Below, one piece after another: positions 1-7,515 of a stretch of DNA of 64,000 nt. How positions within the stretch are numbered: the stretch's first letter is position 1; each line of letters begins with the position of its first letter. This DNA is from Kribbella italica (GTDB lineage: Bacteria; Actinomycetota; Actinomycetes; Propionibacteriales; Kribbellaceae), in NCBI RefSeq assembly GCF_014205135.1, contig NZ_JACHMY010000001.1:5146001-5210000 (forward strand), written 5' to 3'. A program made the position numbers and the translations under genes. The notes below the pieces were generated by a model that worked only from the letters and a program-made list of their open reading frames with translations, was not told where the DNA came from and did not search any database.

Positions 1-113
1 TCGACGCTGGACGCGATCGCGTCGGCCAGCAGCGTGTGCCCGCGGACCAGACCGACCCCGGTCTCGTCGCAGGACGTCTCGATGCCGAGGATCAGCGGCT
101 CGTTCTCACTCAT
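1..113 (-). CDS. tsaD: tRNA N6-adenosine threonylcarbamoyltransferase TsaD (N-terminal fragment)
   Basis: This is the first 37 codons of a gene that continues beyond the left edge. The readable N-terminus contains LILGIETSCDETGVGLV, the strongly conserved opening of TsaD/Gcp/Kae1 ASKHA-fold proteins. TsaD transfers threonylcarbamoyl to A37 of ANN-decoding tRNAs, with TsaB and TsaE as partners, and both partners are encoded just upstream on the same strand. The ATG at 111-113 overlaps the rimI stop in an ATGA arrangement, which supports translational coupling. Only the nucleotide-binding beginning is visible, so metal-binding His residues cannot be checked. Confidence 0.93.
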   Translation of the reverse strand, partial: MSENEPLILGIETSCDETGVGLVRGHTLLADAIASSV

Positions 114-703
114 GAATCTTCTCCTGCGCGTTGCATGATGACTGCGTCCTCGCCGGCCGCGTAGTACCCGCGCCGCCGGCTGATCTCGCGGAACCCGAAC
201 CCGCGGTACAACCCGATCGCCGCTTTGTTGCCTGCAGCAACTTCCAGCAGGACGGTGCGGGTCGGGTGGTGCTCCAGAGCTGCCGTCAGCAGCCGTCTGC
301 CGAGCCCAGTACGCCGGTACGCCGGGTCGACGGCGATCCGCAACAGGTCGACGGGGTCCTCGGCGGCGGCCGGTACCAGCAGCACGACGAAGCCCAGCAT
401 GCTGCCCGGTCCGGCAGTGTCTGCGGTGGGAACTACTTGGGAGCTTTCCCCGGGCGGAGTGGAGCGTTCGCCGGGCGGGGTCGCGGAGTCGCCGGGCGGG
501 GTCGCGGGGTCGCCGGGCGGGGTCGCGGGGTCGCCGGGCGGGGTCGCGGAGTCGCCGGGCGGGGTTTCGGCCACCAGGATCTGGCGGTCCTCTCGGGCGA
601 ACTCGTCGGCCCAGGAGCCGGAGCTCCAGGCGTCCTTCGGAAAGCACGCCGCGTCGAGGGCGGCGACGGCGGGCTGGTCGGACGTGACGGCTGGCCCGAT
701 CAC
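110..703 (-). CDS. rimI: Ribosomal protein S18-alanine N-acetyltransferase RimI with a 7-residue repeat insertion
   Basis: GNAT acetyltransferase of 197 residues, expected to acetylate the N-terminal alanine of ribosomal protein S18. The acetyl-CoA loop is at about residues 130-137 (RRTGLGRR) and the C-terminal part has the usual AAIGLYRGFGF segment. RimI proteins are usually about 150-165 residues. The excess here is six tandem 7-residue units (residues 47-88, pattern TPPG followed by three residues), placed between the strand ILVAE and the strand LGFVVLL, probably a surface hairpin. The GTG start at 701-703 overlaps the tsaB stop by four bases, and its own stop overlaps tsaD. The tsaB-rimI-tsaD order is typical of actinobacteria. 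Whether the enzyme tolerates the insertion is not known. Confidence 0.88.
   Translation of the reverse strand: MIGPAVTSDQPAVAALDAACFPKDAWSSGSWADEFAREDRQILVAETPPGDSATPPGDPATPPGDPATPPGDSATPPGERSTPPGESSQVVPTADTAGPGSMLGFVVLLVPAAAEDPVDLLRIAVDPAYRRTGLGRRLLTAALEHHPTRTVLLEVAAGNKAAIGLYRGFGFREISRRRGYYAAGEDAVIMQRAGEDS
440..565 (-). repeat. Six 21-bp in-frame tandem repeats inside rimI
   Basis: Six consecutive 21-bp units rich in the core GCCGGGCGGGG (plus strand) encode six 7-residue units of the form TPPGDSA, TPPGDPA, TPPGERS or TPPGESS. The central four units are nearly identical and the outer two on the low-coordinate side are diverged. Unit length is a multiple of three, so the reading frame is kept. 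Confidence 0.9.
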
Positions 704-1368
704 TTCGGCAGCACGCTCTTCGGCCCGCCGGACAGCGTGACGTCCGGCCGCCGCAGGTACAGCGGATCAGGAGCCGTCACCTGCAAGGTGCCGGTGGCAA
801 CACCCGTGGCCAGCACCTCAGCGGACGGGTACTCGAGAACGTCAGCAGCTTCCACGCCGAGCACCTCGCCGTACAGCACAGCACCCCGGCCGATCACCGG
901 CAGGCCGGCCAGCACATGAGCGACATCGGCGGGCTTGTCCACCGCCGGGCCTTCCAAGCGCCGACGGCTCCCGTCAGCCGCAGGGCCGTCGTACAAGGCC
1001 CAGTAGATCTCCTTGCGGCGGGCATCCGTCGCGACGGCAACCGGCAGCGCGAGGTTCGACTGCTTCGCGAGAATGTCCAGGCTGCAGACACCGACGACCT
1101 CAACACCGAGCACGTCACCCATCGTCCGCGCCGTCACCAAACCGACCCGCAGACCGGTGAACGGCCCTGGCCCAGCCCCGACCGCGATCCGCGAGAGGTC
1201 CTTCACCCCACACCCCGCCGAAGCCAGCACGTCAGCGATCGCCGGAGCCAGCAGTTCCCCGTGCCGCAACGCGTCGACGGTCGTCGACGAGGCAGCAACA
1301 ACCCCCGAGACCGGGTCGGCCAGAGCGACCGTCACCGCCGCGCTGGAGGTATCAAAAGCAAGCAGCAC
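700..1368 (-). CDS. tsaB: tRNA threonylcarbamoyladenosine biosynthesis protein TsaB
   Basis: Protein of 222 residues, the usual TsaB length. The N-terminus MLLAFDTSSAAVTVAL is the first phosphate-loop region of the ASKHA fold, and GAGPGPFTGLRVGL is the diagnostic TsaB signature. TsaB is a catalytically inactive TsaD paralogue that scaffolds the TsaBDE complex making t6A37 in tRNA. The gene is two bases downstream of the tsaE fusion gene and overlaps the GTG start of rimI by four bases, so the genes are probably co-transcribed and coupled. Confidence 0.93.
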   Translation of the reverse strand: MLLAFDTSSAAVTVALADPVSGVVAASSTTVDALRHGELLAPAIADVLASAGCGVKDLSRIAVGAGPGPFTGLRVGLVTARTMGDVLGVEVVGVCSLDILAKQSNLALPVAVATDARRKEIYWALYDGPAADGSRRRLEGPAVDKPADVAHVLAGLPVIGRGAVLYGEVLGVEAADVLEYPSAEVLATGVATGTLQVTAPDPLYLRRPDVTLSGGPKSVLPK

Positions 1369-1370
1369 GA

Positions 1371-2300
1371 TCAGTTCACCTCAGCAGTAGCAGTCAAACG
1401 AACTCCGGCAGCGGCCCAGCGAGCCCCCGCCGGCGCGATCCGCAGCGACCGGGTCTCGTCCCCGTCGTCGTCGCCACGGGTGATCGTGAGATCCAACCGA
1501 TCGGGTGCGAGCGACTCGGCCAGCCCGTGCCCCCACTCGACCACCGTCACGGCGTCGTCGAGCGAAGCGTCCAGATCCAGGTCGTCCAGCTCGGCGATCC
1601 CACCCAACCGGTAGGCATCGACGTGCACGAGAGCGGGCCCGCCGACGAGCGACGGATGCACCCGCGAGATCACGAACGTCGGCGACGTGATGTCACCGCG
1701 CACCTTCAGCCCAGCACCCAGCCCCTGCGTGAAGGTCGTCTTCCCGGCCCCGAGATCACCCGACAGCACCAGTACGTCGCCCGCCCGCAGCTGCCCTGCC
1801 AGCTCCTCGGCCAGCGCACGCATCTCCTCGGCCGTCGGCACCGTCAGCTCGATCGGCATCGCCTTCGCGTAGATCAGGTTCTGCCCTTCCCGCGTCACGA
1901 TCGAGTACCCGCGCCGTCCCCAGAACTCGATGGTCTCCGGCAGCTCGACCCGCGCGACCAGCCGCACCCGCGTCAGCCCGCGGCTCCGCGCCGCGTCCTC
2001 CGCGCACCCGACCATCGCCGACGCGACGCCACGCCCCTGGAAGCGCGGGTTCACCGAGACGCGGCGCAGCTCGAGCACGTCGCCGTTCACCTGGAACAGC
2101 ATCGCGCCGGCCGGCTCGCCACCGATCCGCGCCAGCAGACCGCCGTACGCCGAAACCGCCGCGCCGACCGTCGTCGCGTTCTCCGACAGCGCGGTCGAGG
2201 GCGGGTCCAGGGTCCGCCGGTTCGCGAACGCGTGATGGATCACGCCGACGATCTCGTCCACGTGCTCGGCCGTGGCGTCCACCACGTGCAGGTCGGTCAT
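1371..2300 (-). CDS. tsaE: Fusion protein: N-terminal GNAT acetyltransferase and C-terminal TsaE ATPase
   Basis: Protein of 309 residues in two parts. Residues 1-147 form a GNAT domain with the acetyl-CoA loop at about 87-95 (RFQGRGVAS). Residues 148-309 form TsaE, with Walker A at 181-189 (GDLGAGKTT), an SPTFVI segment and the VEWGHG motif typical of TsaE. TsaE is the ATPase partner of TsaB and TsaD in t6A synthesis. The ATG at 2298-2300 overlaps the stop of the upstream hydrolase by four bases, which fixes the fused start. An internal ATG at residue 148 could also yield free TsaE. The substrate of the GNAT half is unknown. The open frame extends further upstream, but that part reads the hydrolase gene out of frame. 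Confidence 0.88.
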   Translation of the reverse strand: MTDLHVVDATAEHVDEIVGVIHHAFANRRTLDPPSTALSENATTVGAAVSAYGGLLARIGGEPAGAMLFQVNGDVLELRRVSVNPRFQGRGVASAMVGCAEDAARSRGLTRVRLVARVELPETIEFWGRRGYSIVTREGQNLIYAKAMPIELTVPTAEEMRALAEELAGQLRAGDVLVLSGDLGAGKTTFTQGLGAGLKVRGDITSPTFVISRVHPSLVGGPALVHVDAYRLGGIAELDDLDLDASLDDAVTVVEWGHGLAESLAPDRLDLTITRGDDDGDETRSLRIAPAGARWAAAGVRLTATAEVN

Positions 2301-3406
2301 CTGTGTCCCAAGGATTGTTCGGCCCGCTCGATCATCCCGAGCAGGGCGGCGGTGAACTCGCGGTGGTGCTCGATCAGCCCGAGGTGCCCGCAGTTGCGGA
2401 CCTCGACCAGCTCCGCGCCGGGCACGTGCCGGACGATCTGCTCGGAGTGCTCGAACGGCGTCAGGTGGTCGGAGTCGCCGCCGATCACCACGGTCTCCAC
2501 CTTCTGCAACGGCTCCAGCGACCCGGTCTTGTCGTGCAGCGCGAAGATCGGGTAGAACTCCGCGATCACCGAGATCGGGGTCGCGGCGATCATCTCGTTG
2601 ACGAACTCGGTGAAGGCCGGCGGCACCTCGGAGCCGAACGAGTACTTCCGGGTCAGCAGGTAGCTGATGTCGGTCCCGGCCTTGCGGCTGCGCTCGACCA
2701 CGTCCGGGATCCGCGCCAGCGCGGCCACGGTCGGCGTCGCCAGCGCGCGGGCCAGCATGCCGACCCGGCCGGGGAACACGATCGGTACGCCGTCCAGCCC
2801 GGCCGCGCTGGTCGAGCACAGCCCGACGCCGATCACCCGGTCGCCGAACAGTTCGGGGTGCTGCTCGGCCAGCGCCATGATCGACATGCCGCCCATCGAG
2901 TGCCCGATCAGGACCACCGGCCCGGTGGGTGCGTACTCCTCGAGGATCCCGTTCAGGTCGCGGCCGAGCTGGTCGATGCTGACGTTCTCCTTCGGCGACC
3001 GCCCGGACCGGCCGTGCGAGCGCTGGTCGTAGAAGACCATCGTGCCGATCCCGGCCAGGTCGCGGCGCTCGAAGTGCCAGCAGTCCATGTTCAGCCCGTA
3101 GCCGTGCGCGAAGATCAGCGTCAGGTCCTCGGGCACCGCCTGCTTGCGCAGCCGGCGCCGCTGCGGCGCGGGCCGGCGGGACCGCTTCAGCTCGTCCACC
3201 TCGACGTACAGCTCGACGCCGTCGTCGGCGGTGAACACGTGCGGCGTCCCGCGCAACGAGCCGAACGGCTCGGCCTCCAGCTGCGCGCGCTGACCGGACC
3301 GGCGGCCGATCACCTGCCGCTCGACCGCGACGCCGGCGGCCGCGCCCGCGGCCAGCACCCCGACCGCCGCGCCGATCAGGCCGGCGGTGCGCCCTGCCTT
3401 AGACAT
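2297..3406 (-). CDS. Membrane-anchored alpha/beta hydrolase
   Basis: Protein of 369 residues. An N-terminal hydrophobic, Ala/Gly-rich segment (about residues 8-28) looks like a membrane anchor or signal. An alpha/beta-hydrolase fold follows, with nucleophile elbow GHSMGG and a late catalytic His in NCGHLGLIEHH. The family is conserved next to alr and tsaE in actinobacteria, but its substrate is not established. The ATG at 3404-3406 overlaps the end of alr by eight bases, and the stop overlaps the tsaE fusion start. It could be an esterase, lipase or haloperoxidase-like enzyme. Confidence 0.85.
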   Translation of the reverse strand: MSKAGRTAGLIGAAVGVLAAGAAAGVAVERQVIGRRSGQRAQLEAEPFGSLRGTPHVFTADDGVELYVEVDELKRSRRPAPQRRRLRKQAVPEDLTLIFAHGYGLNMDCWHFERRDLAGIGTMVFYDQRSHGRSGRSPKENVSIDQLGRDLNGILEEYAPTGPVVLIGHSMGGMSIMALAEQHPELFGDRVIGVGLCSTSAAGLDGVPIVFPGRVGMLARALATPTVAALARIPDVVERSRKAGTDISYLLTRKYSFGSEVPPAFTEFVNEMIAATPISVIAEFYPIFALHDKTGSLEPLQKVETVVIGGDSDHLTPFEHSEQIVRHVPGAELVEVRNCGHLGLIEHHREFTAALLGMIERAEQSLGHR

Positions 3407-4565
3407 CGAGCTCCTCGTTCACGTACCGGCGGGGAATCCGCGGGCCGAGGCGCGTCACGATCTCGTAGTTGATCGTGCCGGCGGCGTCGGCCCAGTCGTC
3501 CGCGGTCGGCTCGCCATCAGTCCCCGGACCGAACAGCACCACCTCGTCACCGGCCGTGCCCTCGTCGTCCTCGAGGTTCACCACGCACTGGTCCATGCAG
3601 ATCCGGCCGACGACGGTCCGGCGACGACCGCGCGCCTGGACCGGGCCGCCGTTCGACGCGTGCCGCGGCAGGCCGTCGCCGTACCCGATCGGGATCAGTC
3701 CGAGCGTCGACGGCCGCGGCGCCGTCCAGGTCAGTCCGTAGGAGACGCCGGCGCCGGCCGGGACCCGTTTGACCATCGCCAGCCGCGCCTTCAGCGTCAT
3801 CGCCGGCCGCAGTCCGAGCTCGGCCGACGGGAGCGCGTGCCCGAAGGGCGACAGCCCGTACGTCGCGATGCCGGGCCGGACCAGGTCGAAGTGCGTCTCG
3901 GGCAGCGCCAGCGTGGCGGCCGAGTTCGCCAGGTGCTTGAAGCCCGGGTCGATGCCGAACGACTCGGCGACGTCGACGGCCGCGGTGAAGGTCTCCAGCT
4001 GGGCCTCGTTCGCCGGGCTCTTCGGCTCGTCGGCGGACGCGAGGTGCGACCAGAGGCCGGTGATCACGACCCGGCCGGACTGCTGCTCCTTGAGCGCGGC
4101 CCGGATCAGCGCCGGCCACTCCTCCGGTACGGCGCCGCCGCGGCTCATGCCGGTATCGATCTTCAGGTGCACCCGGGCCGGCCGCTCGGTGACGCCCGCG
4201 GCGATCTCGTCGATCTCCCAGGGCGCGCCCGCGGACAGGTCGATGTCGTTCGCGATCGCCTGGGCCAGCGGCTCGCCCGGCGTGGTCAGCCAGCAGAAGA
4301 TCGGGCCGTTGTCCCCGGCGGCGCGCAGCTGCAGCGCCTCCTCGAGTACGGCGGCGCCGATCCAGTCCGCGCCGGCCTGCCGGGCGGCCCGGGCGACCGG
4401 CACCATGCCGTGGCCGTAGGCATCGGCTTTGACCACGGTCATCAGCTCGGCCGAGGACAGCCGGGCACGCAGCGTGGCGACGTTGTGCCGGATCGCGGCG
4501 AGATCGACCACGGCTTCGGCACGGGTCATCGCAGGGGTCACGGTGGGCTCCACAGACTCAGACAT
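3399..4565 (-). CDS. alr: Alanine racemase
   Basis: PLP-dependent alanine racemase of 388 residues, interconverting L- and D-alanine for peptidoglycan. The PLP lysine is K46 in VVKADAYGHG and the opposite-face catalytic Tyr is Y276 in GVSYGLTW. The GYGDGLPR and GRICMDQ segments of the C-terminal beta domain are present. A second in-frame ATG lies at residue 13, so the protein may start at MTRAEAVVDL. It appears to head the run alr, hydrolase, tsaE, tsaB, rimI, tsaD, with overlaps or gaps of a few bases. Confidence 0.95.
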   Translation of the reverse strand: MSESVEPTVTPAMTRAEAVVDLAAIRHNVATLRARLSSAELMTVVKADAYGHGMVPVARAARQAGADWIGAAVLEEALQLRAAGDNGPIFCWLTTPGEPLAQAIANDIDLSAGAPWEIDEIAAGVTERPARVHLKIDTGMSRGGAVPEEWPALIRAALKEQQSGRVVITGLWSHLASADEPKSPANEAQLETFTAAVDVAESFGIDPGFKHLANSAATLALPETHFDLVRPGIATYGLSPFGHALPSAELGLRPAMTLKARLAMVKRVPAGAGVSYGLTWTAPRPSTLGLIPIGYGDGLPRHASNGGPVQARGRRRTVVGRICMDQCVVNLEDDEGTAGDEVVLFGPGTDGEPTADDWADAAGTINYEIVTRLGPRIPRRYVNEELDV

Positions 4566-4580
4566 AGCCCTACCAGTGTC

Positions 4581-5222
4581 TCAGGCAGCCTCGATGAGGG
4601 CCGGGAGGGCGGTCATCTGGTGGAAGATCGCGTCCGCGGAGGCCAGTTTCGCCGGGTCGGTCATGGCGGCGTACCCGAAGACCGTCATGCCGGCCGCGTT
4701 GGCGGCGGCGACGCCGAGCGGGCTGTCCTCGACCACGACGCAGTCGGCCGGTTTCACGCCGATCGTGCTCGCGGCGTACAGGAAGAGGTCGGGCGCGGGC
4801 TTGCCGTGCTCGACGTCCTCGGAGCTGAAGATCCGGCCCTCGAAACGGTCCCAGAAGCCGACCGCGGTGAGCGCGGTGTGGATGCGCTTGTGGGTGCCCG
4901 ACGAGGCCAGGCAGTACGGCGTACCGATGCTGTCGAGGTGGTCCAGGACGGCGCCCACACCCTCGACGGCCCGCAGGTTGGCGAAGCCGTCGAAGAGTTG
5001 CTGGTGGTAGCGGCCCTCCAGGTCGGCCGGCAACGGCCGGCCGAGCTGGGCCTCGGTCTTCTGCCGCATCGAGACCATGCTGCCGCCCATGAAGTCACGG
5101 ACGGCTTCCTCGAAGGTGTACGGCAGCCCGGCCTCCGTCAGCAGCTCGGCCAGGATCGTGTTGGCCAGCCGCTCGGAGTCCACCAGCACGCCGTCGTTGT
5201 CGAAGATCACCAGACCGGTCAC
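4581..5222 (-). CDS. HAD-superfamily phosphatase (beta-phosphoglucomutase/phosphatase-like)
   Basis: Protein of 213 residues with all HAD motifs: motif I FDNDGVLVDSE (nucleophile D8, acid D10), motif II SSG after LA, motif III K in HGKPAPD and motif IV VVEDSPLG. The helical cap after motif I makes this subfamily I, which includes sugar-phosphate phosphatases and beta-phosphoglucomutases. The substrate cannot be read from sequence. The GTG start at 5220-5222 is the first in-frame start before motif I. The gap to alr is 15 bases, so it may share the alr transcript. Confidence 0.88.
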   Translation of the reverse strand: MTGLVIFDNDGVLVDSERLANTILAELLTEAGLPYTFEEAVRDFMGGSMVSMRQKTEAQLGRPLPADLEGRYHQQLFDGFANLRAVEGVGAVLDHLDSIGTPYCLASSGTHKRIHTALTAVGFWDRFEGRIFSSEDVEHGKPAPDLFLYAASTIGVKPADCVVVEDSPLGVAAANAAGMTVFGYAAMTDPAKLASADAIFHQMTALPALIEAA

Positions 5223-5261
5223 GCACGAAACCCTACGAGACCGGTCCGGTGACGGCGGTGG

Positions 5262-6500
5262 TCAGCCCTCCTGGATGGAGAAGTCGTCGAAGGTGAACCG
5301 CTGCTTCGTGTTGTTGGTGGACACGACCTCGACGCCGAAGTCGACCTGCCAGGTGGTGGAGTTGGCGGGGATCCACTTGCGCGCCTCGAGGTCCTTGAAG
5401 AAGGCCTGCAGCGGCATCGTGCCGGAGGTCTGCGTGACCACCGACTTGTAGGTGAAGATGCCACCGGGCTTCGTGGCGCCGCCGCTCTTCCAGACCTCGT
5501 ACTCCTGACCGCCGATGGTGGTCGTCCCGACCTTGTCACCGGCCGGCCGCTGGTTGAGGTTCTGGGTCCAGATCATCAGCTCGTTCTCGAAGTCGTTGTT
5601 GATCCAGACGTCGAACGCGACGTTGTAGATGCAGCCGGCGCAGTTCGGCGCGGTGGCCGCGAACTTCGCGGACTGGATCTTGGCCAGCGGGAAGTCGTCG
5701 TAGTCCTTGTGGACGTTCGGGTACGCCTGGACGCCGAGGTCACCGGGCTTGGCCTGGGTGACGTCCTCGTACCAGCTGTTGTAGTTGCAGACGGCCATCG
5801 TGTAGGTGCCGTTCGAGTTGTTCCACATGTTGTTGTGGACGTAGTACTGGCCGTAGCTGCGGCCCTCACCCGAGTTGCCGGTCGCCGTGGTCGTCCACCC
5901 CGGCTTCGTGCAGGTCTGCCCCGGGGTGCCGGTCGGCGGCGTACTGGTCGGCGTGGTCGTCGGCGGCTTCGGGGTGCTGCTCGGGGTGGTGCTGGTCGGG
6001 GTGGCCGTCGGCGGGGACTGCGTCGGCGGCTCGGTCGTCGGAGGCTGAGTCGTCGGAGGCTTGGTCGTCGGGGGCACCGGCGTGGTCGGTTGCGCCGGCG
6101 CGGCGACGAAGTCGTAGTGCGCGGTGTAGCGCAGCTTGGTCCCCTGGCGGTGGCTCTGGCCGTCGCGACGCAGAGCGCGCAGCCGGTAGGTCGTCTCGGT
6201 GGTGAGGCTCGGATCGATCGACAGCTGCGCCGGTCCGGAGGCTGTCGCGGTGATCGCGACCGGCTTCTGGCCGAAGCCGTGCAGGACGGTACAGCCGGAC
6301 TTCGCGTCGAGCACACAGTTCTCGACCCGGCCGACGCTCGGGAGAGCCGTCGCCGTGCTGTCCGCGGCACTGGACGGACTCGTCGTCACGGAGTCGCCGT
6401 TGGCCGCCTGTACGGCGATCGGTGCGGCCACCAGGGCGCCGAGAGCGAGGAAGGCCGCGGGCACCACAGCGCGGTGCCGGGCAGTTCGGATGGGGGGCAT
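5262..6500 (-). CDS. Secreted glycoside hydrolase family 12 (endoglucanase/xyloglucanase-like)
   Basis: Protein of 412 residues. A signal peptide (about 1-32, ending near AVQAA) is followed by a small unassigned beta-rich domain (about 55-133), a Pro/Thr linker (about 136-195) and a GH12 catalytic domain (about 200-412). The GH12 nucleophile is E307 in NELMIW and the acid/base is E391 in FGVEVV. The YVHNNMW and VQAYPNV segments are also typical of GH12. The ATG at 6498-6500 is preceded by GAAGGA. An upstream extension of the frame lacks any signal and is not used. Expected substrates are beta-1,4-glucans or xyloglucan. The N-terminal domain may bind carbohydrate, but I do not recognise it. 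Confidence 0.85.
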   Translation of the reverse strand: MPPIRTARHRAVVPAAFLALGALVAAPIAVQAANGDSVTTSPSSAADSTATALPSVGRVENCVLDAKSGCTVLHGFGQKPVAITATASGPAQLSIDPSLTTETTYRLRALRRDGQSHRQGTKLRYTAHYDFVAAPAQPTTPVPPTTKPPTTQPPTTEPPTQSPPTATPTSTTPSSTPKPPTTTPTSTPPTGTPGQTCTKPGWTTTATGNSGEGRSYGQYYVHNNMWNNSNGTYTMAVCNYNSWYEDVTQAKPGDLGVQAYPNVHKDYDDFPLAKIQSAKFAATAPNCAGCIYNVAFDVWINNDFENELMIWTQNLNQRPAGDKVGTTTIGGQEYEVWKSGGATKPGGIFTYKSVVTQTSGTMPLQAFFKDLEARKWIPANSTTWQVDFGVEVVSTNNTKQRFTFDDFSIQEG

Positions 6501-6747
6501 GCGAAACGCATCCTTCGTTGTTCGACGGGCTGTCGCCGCGTGCCCCAGCGCTGCAGCGTCGGCCCTCAGTTGTTCGGTTGGATCCCCAGGGAGACCGGTG
6601 AACACCGGCCATGATCTGTCAGCGCGCCGCACGTTATCGTTTCGTGACCTGATCCGCCACCCCGGGGCCCGGGATTCTCGCGGCTTTACCTGGACTTCAC
6701 TGTCGAACAGACTGCAACGCCGGGCGGCTCCCGGGCGTCCGTAGGGC

Positions 6748-7515
6748 GTGAGGACATCTTTCGTGGTGATGGCAGCAGCAGGACTCGTCGCGCTGACCGG
6801 GTGCGGGGAGGACGTCGGCGCGAGCGGGCTGGGCGGCAAGACCTACCTGTCCACGGCCCTGACCGAGAACGGCGCGCCGAAGAAGCTCGCGCCCAGCACC
6901 CGGATCTCGCTCATGTTCAAGGACGACGGCTCACTGTCGGCGAACGCCGGGTGCAACTCGATCGGCGGCAAGGCCTCGACCGACGGCGGCACGCTGACCG
7001 TTGGCGACCTGAACATGACCAACATGGCCTGTGACGCACCCCGGCAGCAGCAGGAGGACTGGCTGCTCGAGCTGCTGAAGAGCAAGCCGGCCTGGAAGCT
7101 CGCCGCGGACAAGCTGACGATCACCGCAGGCGGCACGGTCCTCGAGCTGCAGGACCGCGAGACCGCGCAGCCCGACGTCGCTCTGGACGGCACCAAGTGG
7201 GTCCTGGAGAGCGTGATCGCGGGCGAAACCGCGTCCACGCCGGGCAACGGCGGCGCGTACCTGACCCTCAACGGCGGCCGGGTCACCGGGTCGACCAGCT
7301 GCAACGACTTGCAGGGGGCGGTCGCGCGGACCGGCGACAAGCTGACCTTCGGCGAGATCGGTACGACGCGCCGCGCGTGCTCCGGCGAGGCCGGCGCCCT
7401 GGAGAAGACCGTGCTGGCCACGCTGAACGGCGAGGTCAGTTACACCCTCGACGCCGACAAGCTCCAGCTCCGGACGCCGGCCGGGAACGGCCTCGACTTC
7501 AAGGCCGCCGGCTGA
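6748..7515 (+). CDS. Lipoprotein with two META domains
   Basis: Protein of 255 residues beginning at GTG 6748. A lipobox (LTGC, Cys19) marks a lipid-anchored cell-surface protein. Two META-type (HslJ-like) repeats follow. The first (about 30-135) contains ANAGCNSIGG and NMTNMACD, and the second (about 145-252) contains STSCNDLQG and GTTRRAC. The paired Cys positions recur in both. HslJ-family proteins are linked to stress or novobiocin resistance in enterobacteria; the function here is unknown. The 3' end overlaps the oppositely oriented deacetylase gene by 17 bp, tail to tail. Confidence 0.85.
   Translation: MRTSFVVMAAAGLVALTGCGEDVGASGLGGKTYLSTALTENGAPKKLAPSTRISLMFKDDGSLSANAGCNSIGGKASTDGGTLTVGDLNMTNMACDAPRQQQEDWLLELLKSKPAWKLAADKLTITAGGTVLELQDRETAQPDVALDGTKWVLESVIAGETASTPGNGGAYLTLNGGRVTGSTSCNDLQGAVARTGDKLTFGEIGTTRRACSGEAGALEKTVLATLNGEVSYTLDADKLQLRTPAGNGLDFKAAG

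Noticed and set aside
440..565. CRISPR-like array
   Set aside because: The 21-bp units are contiguous with no unique spacers and stay in frame within rimI, so they are coding tandem repeats.
3387..5252. Long plus-strand open frame of about 620 codons over alr and the HAD gene
   Set aside because: It is Arg/Gly/His-rich, has no domain motif and is antisense to two clear enzymes; such frames are expected in GC-rich DNA.
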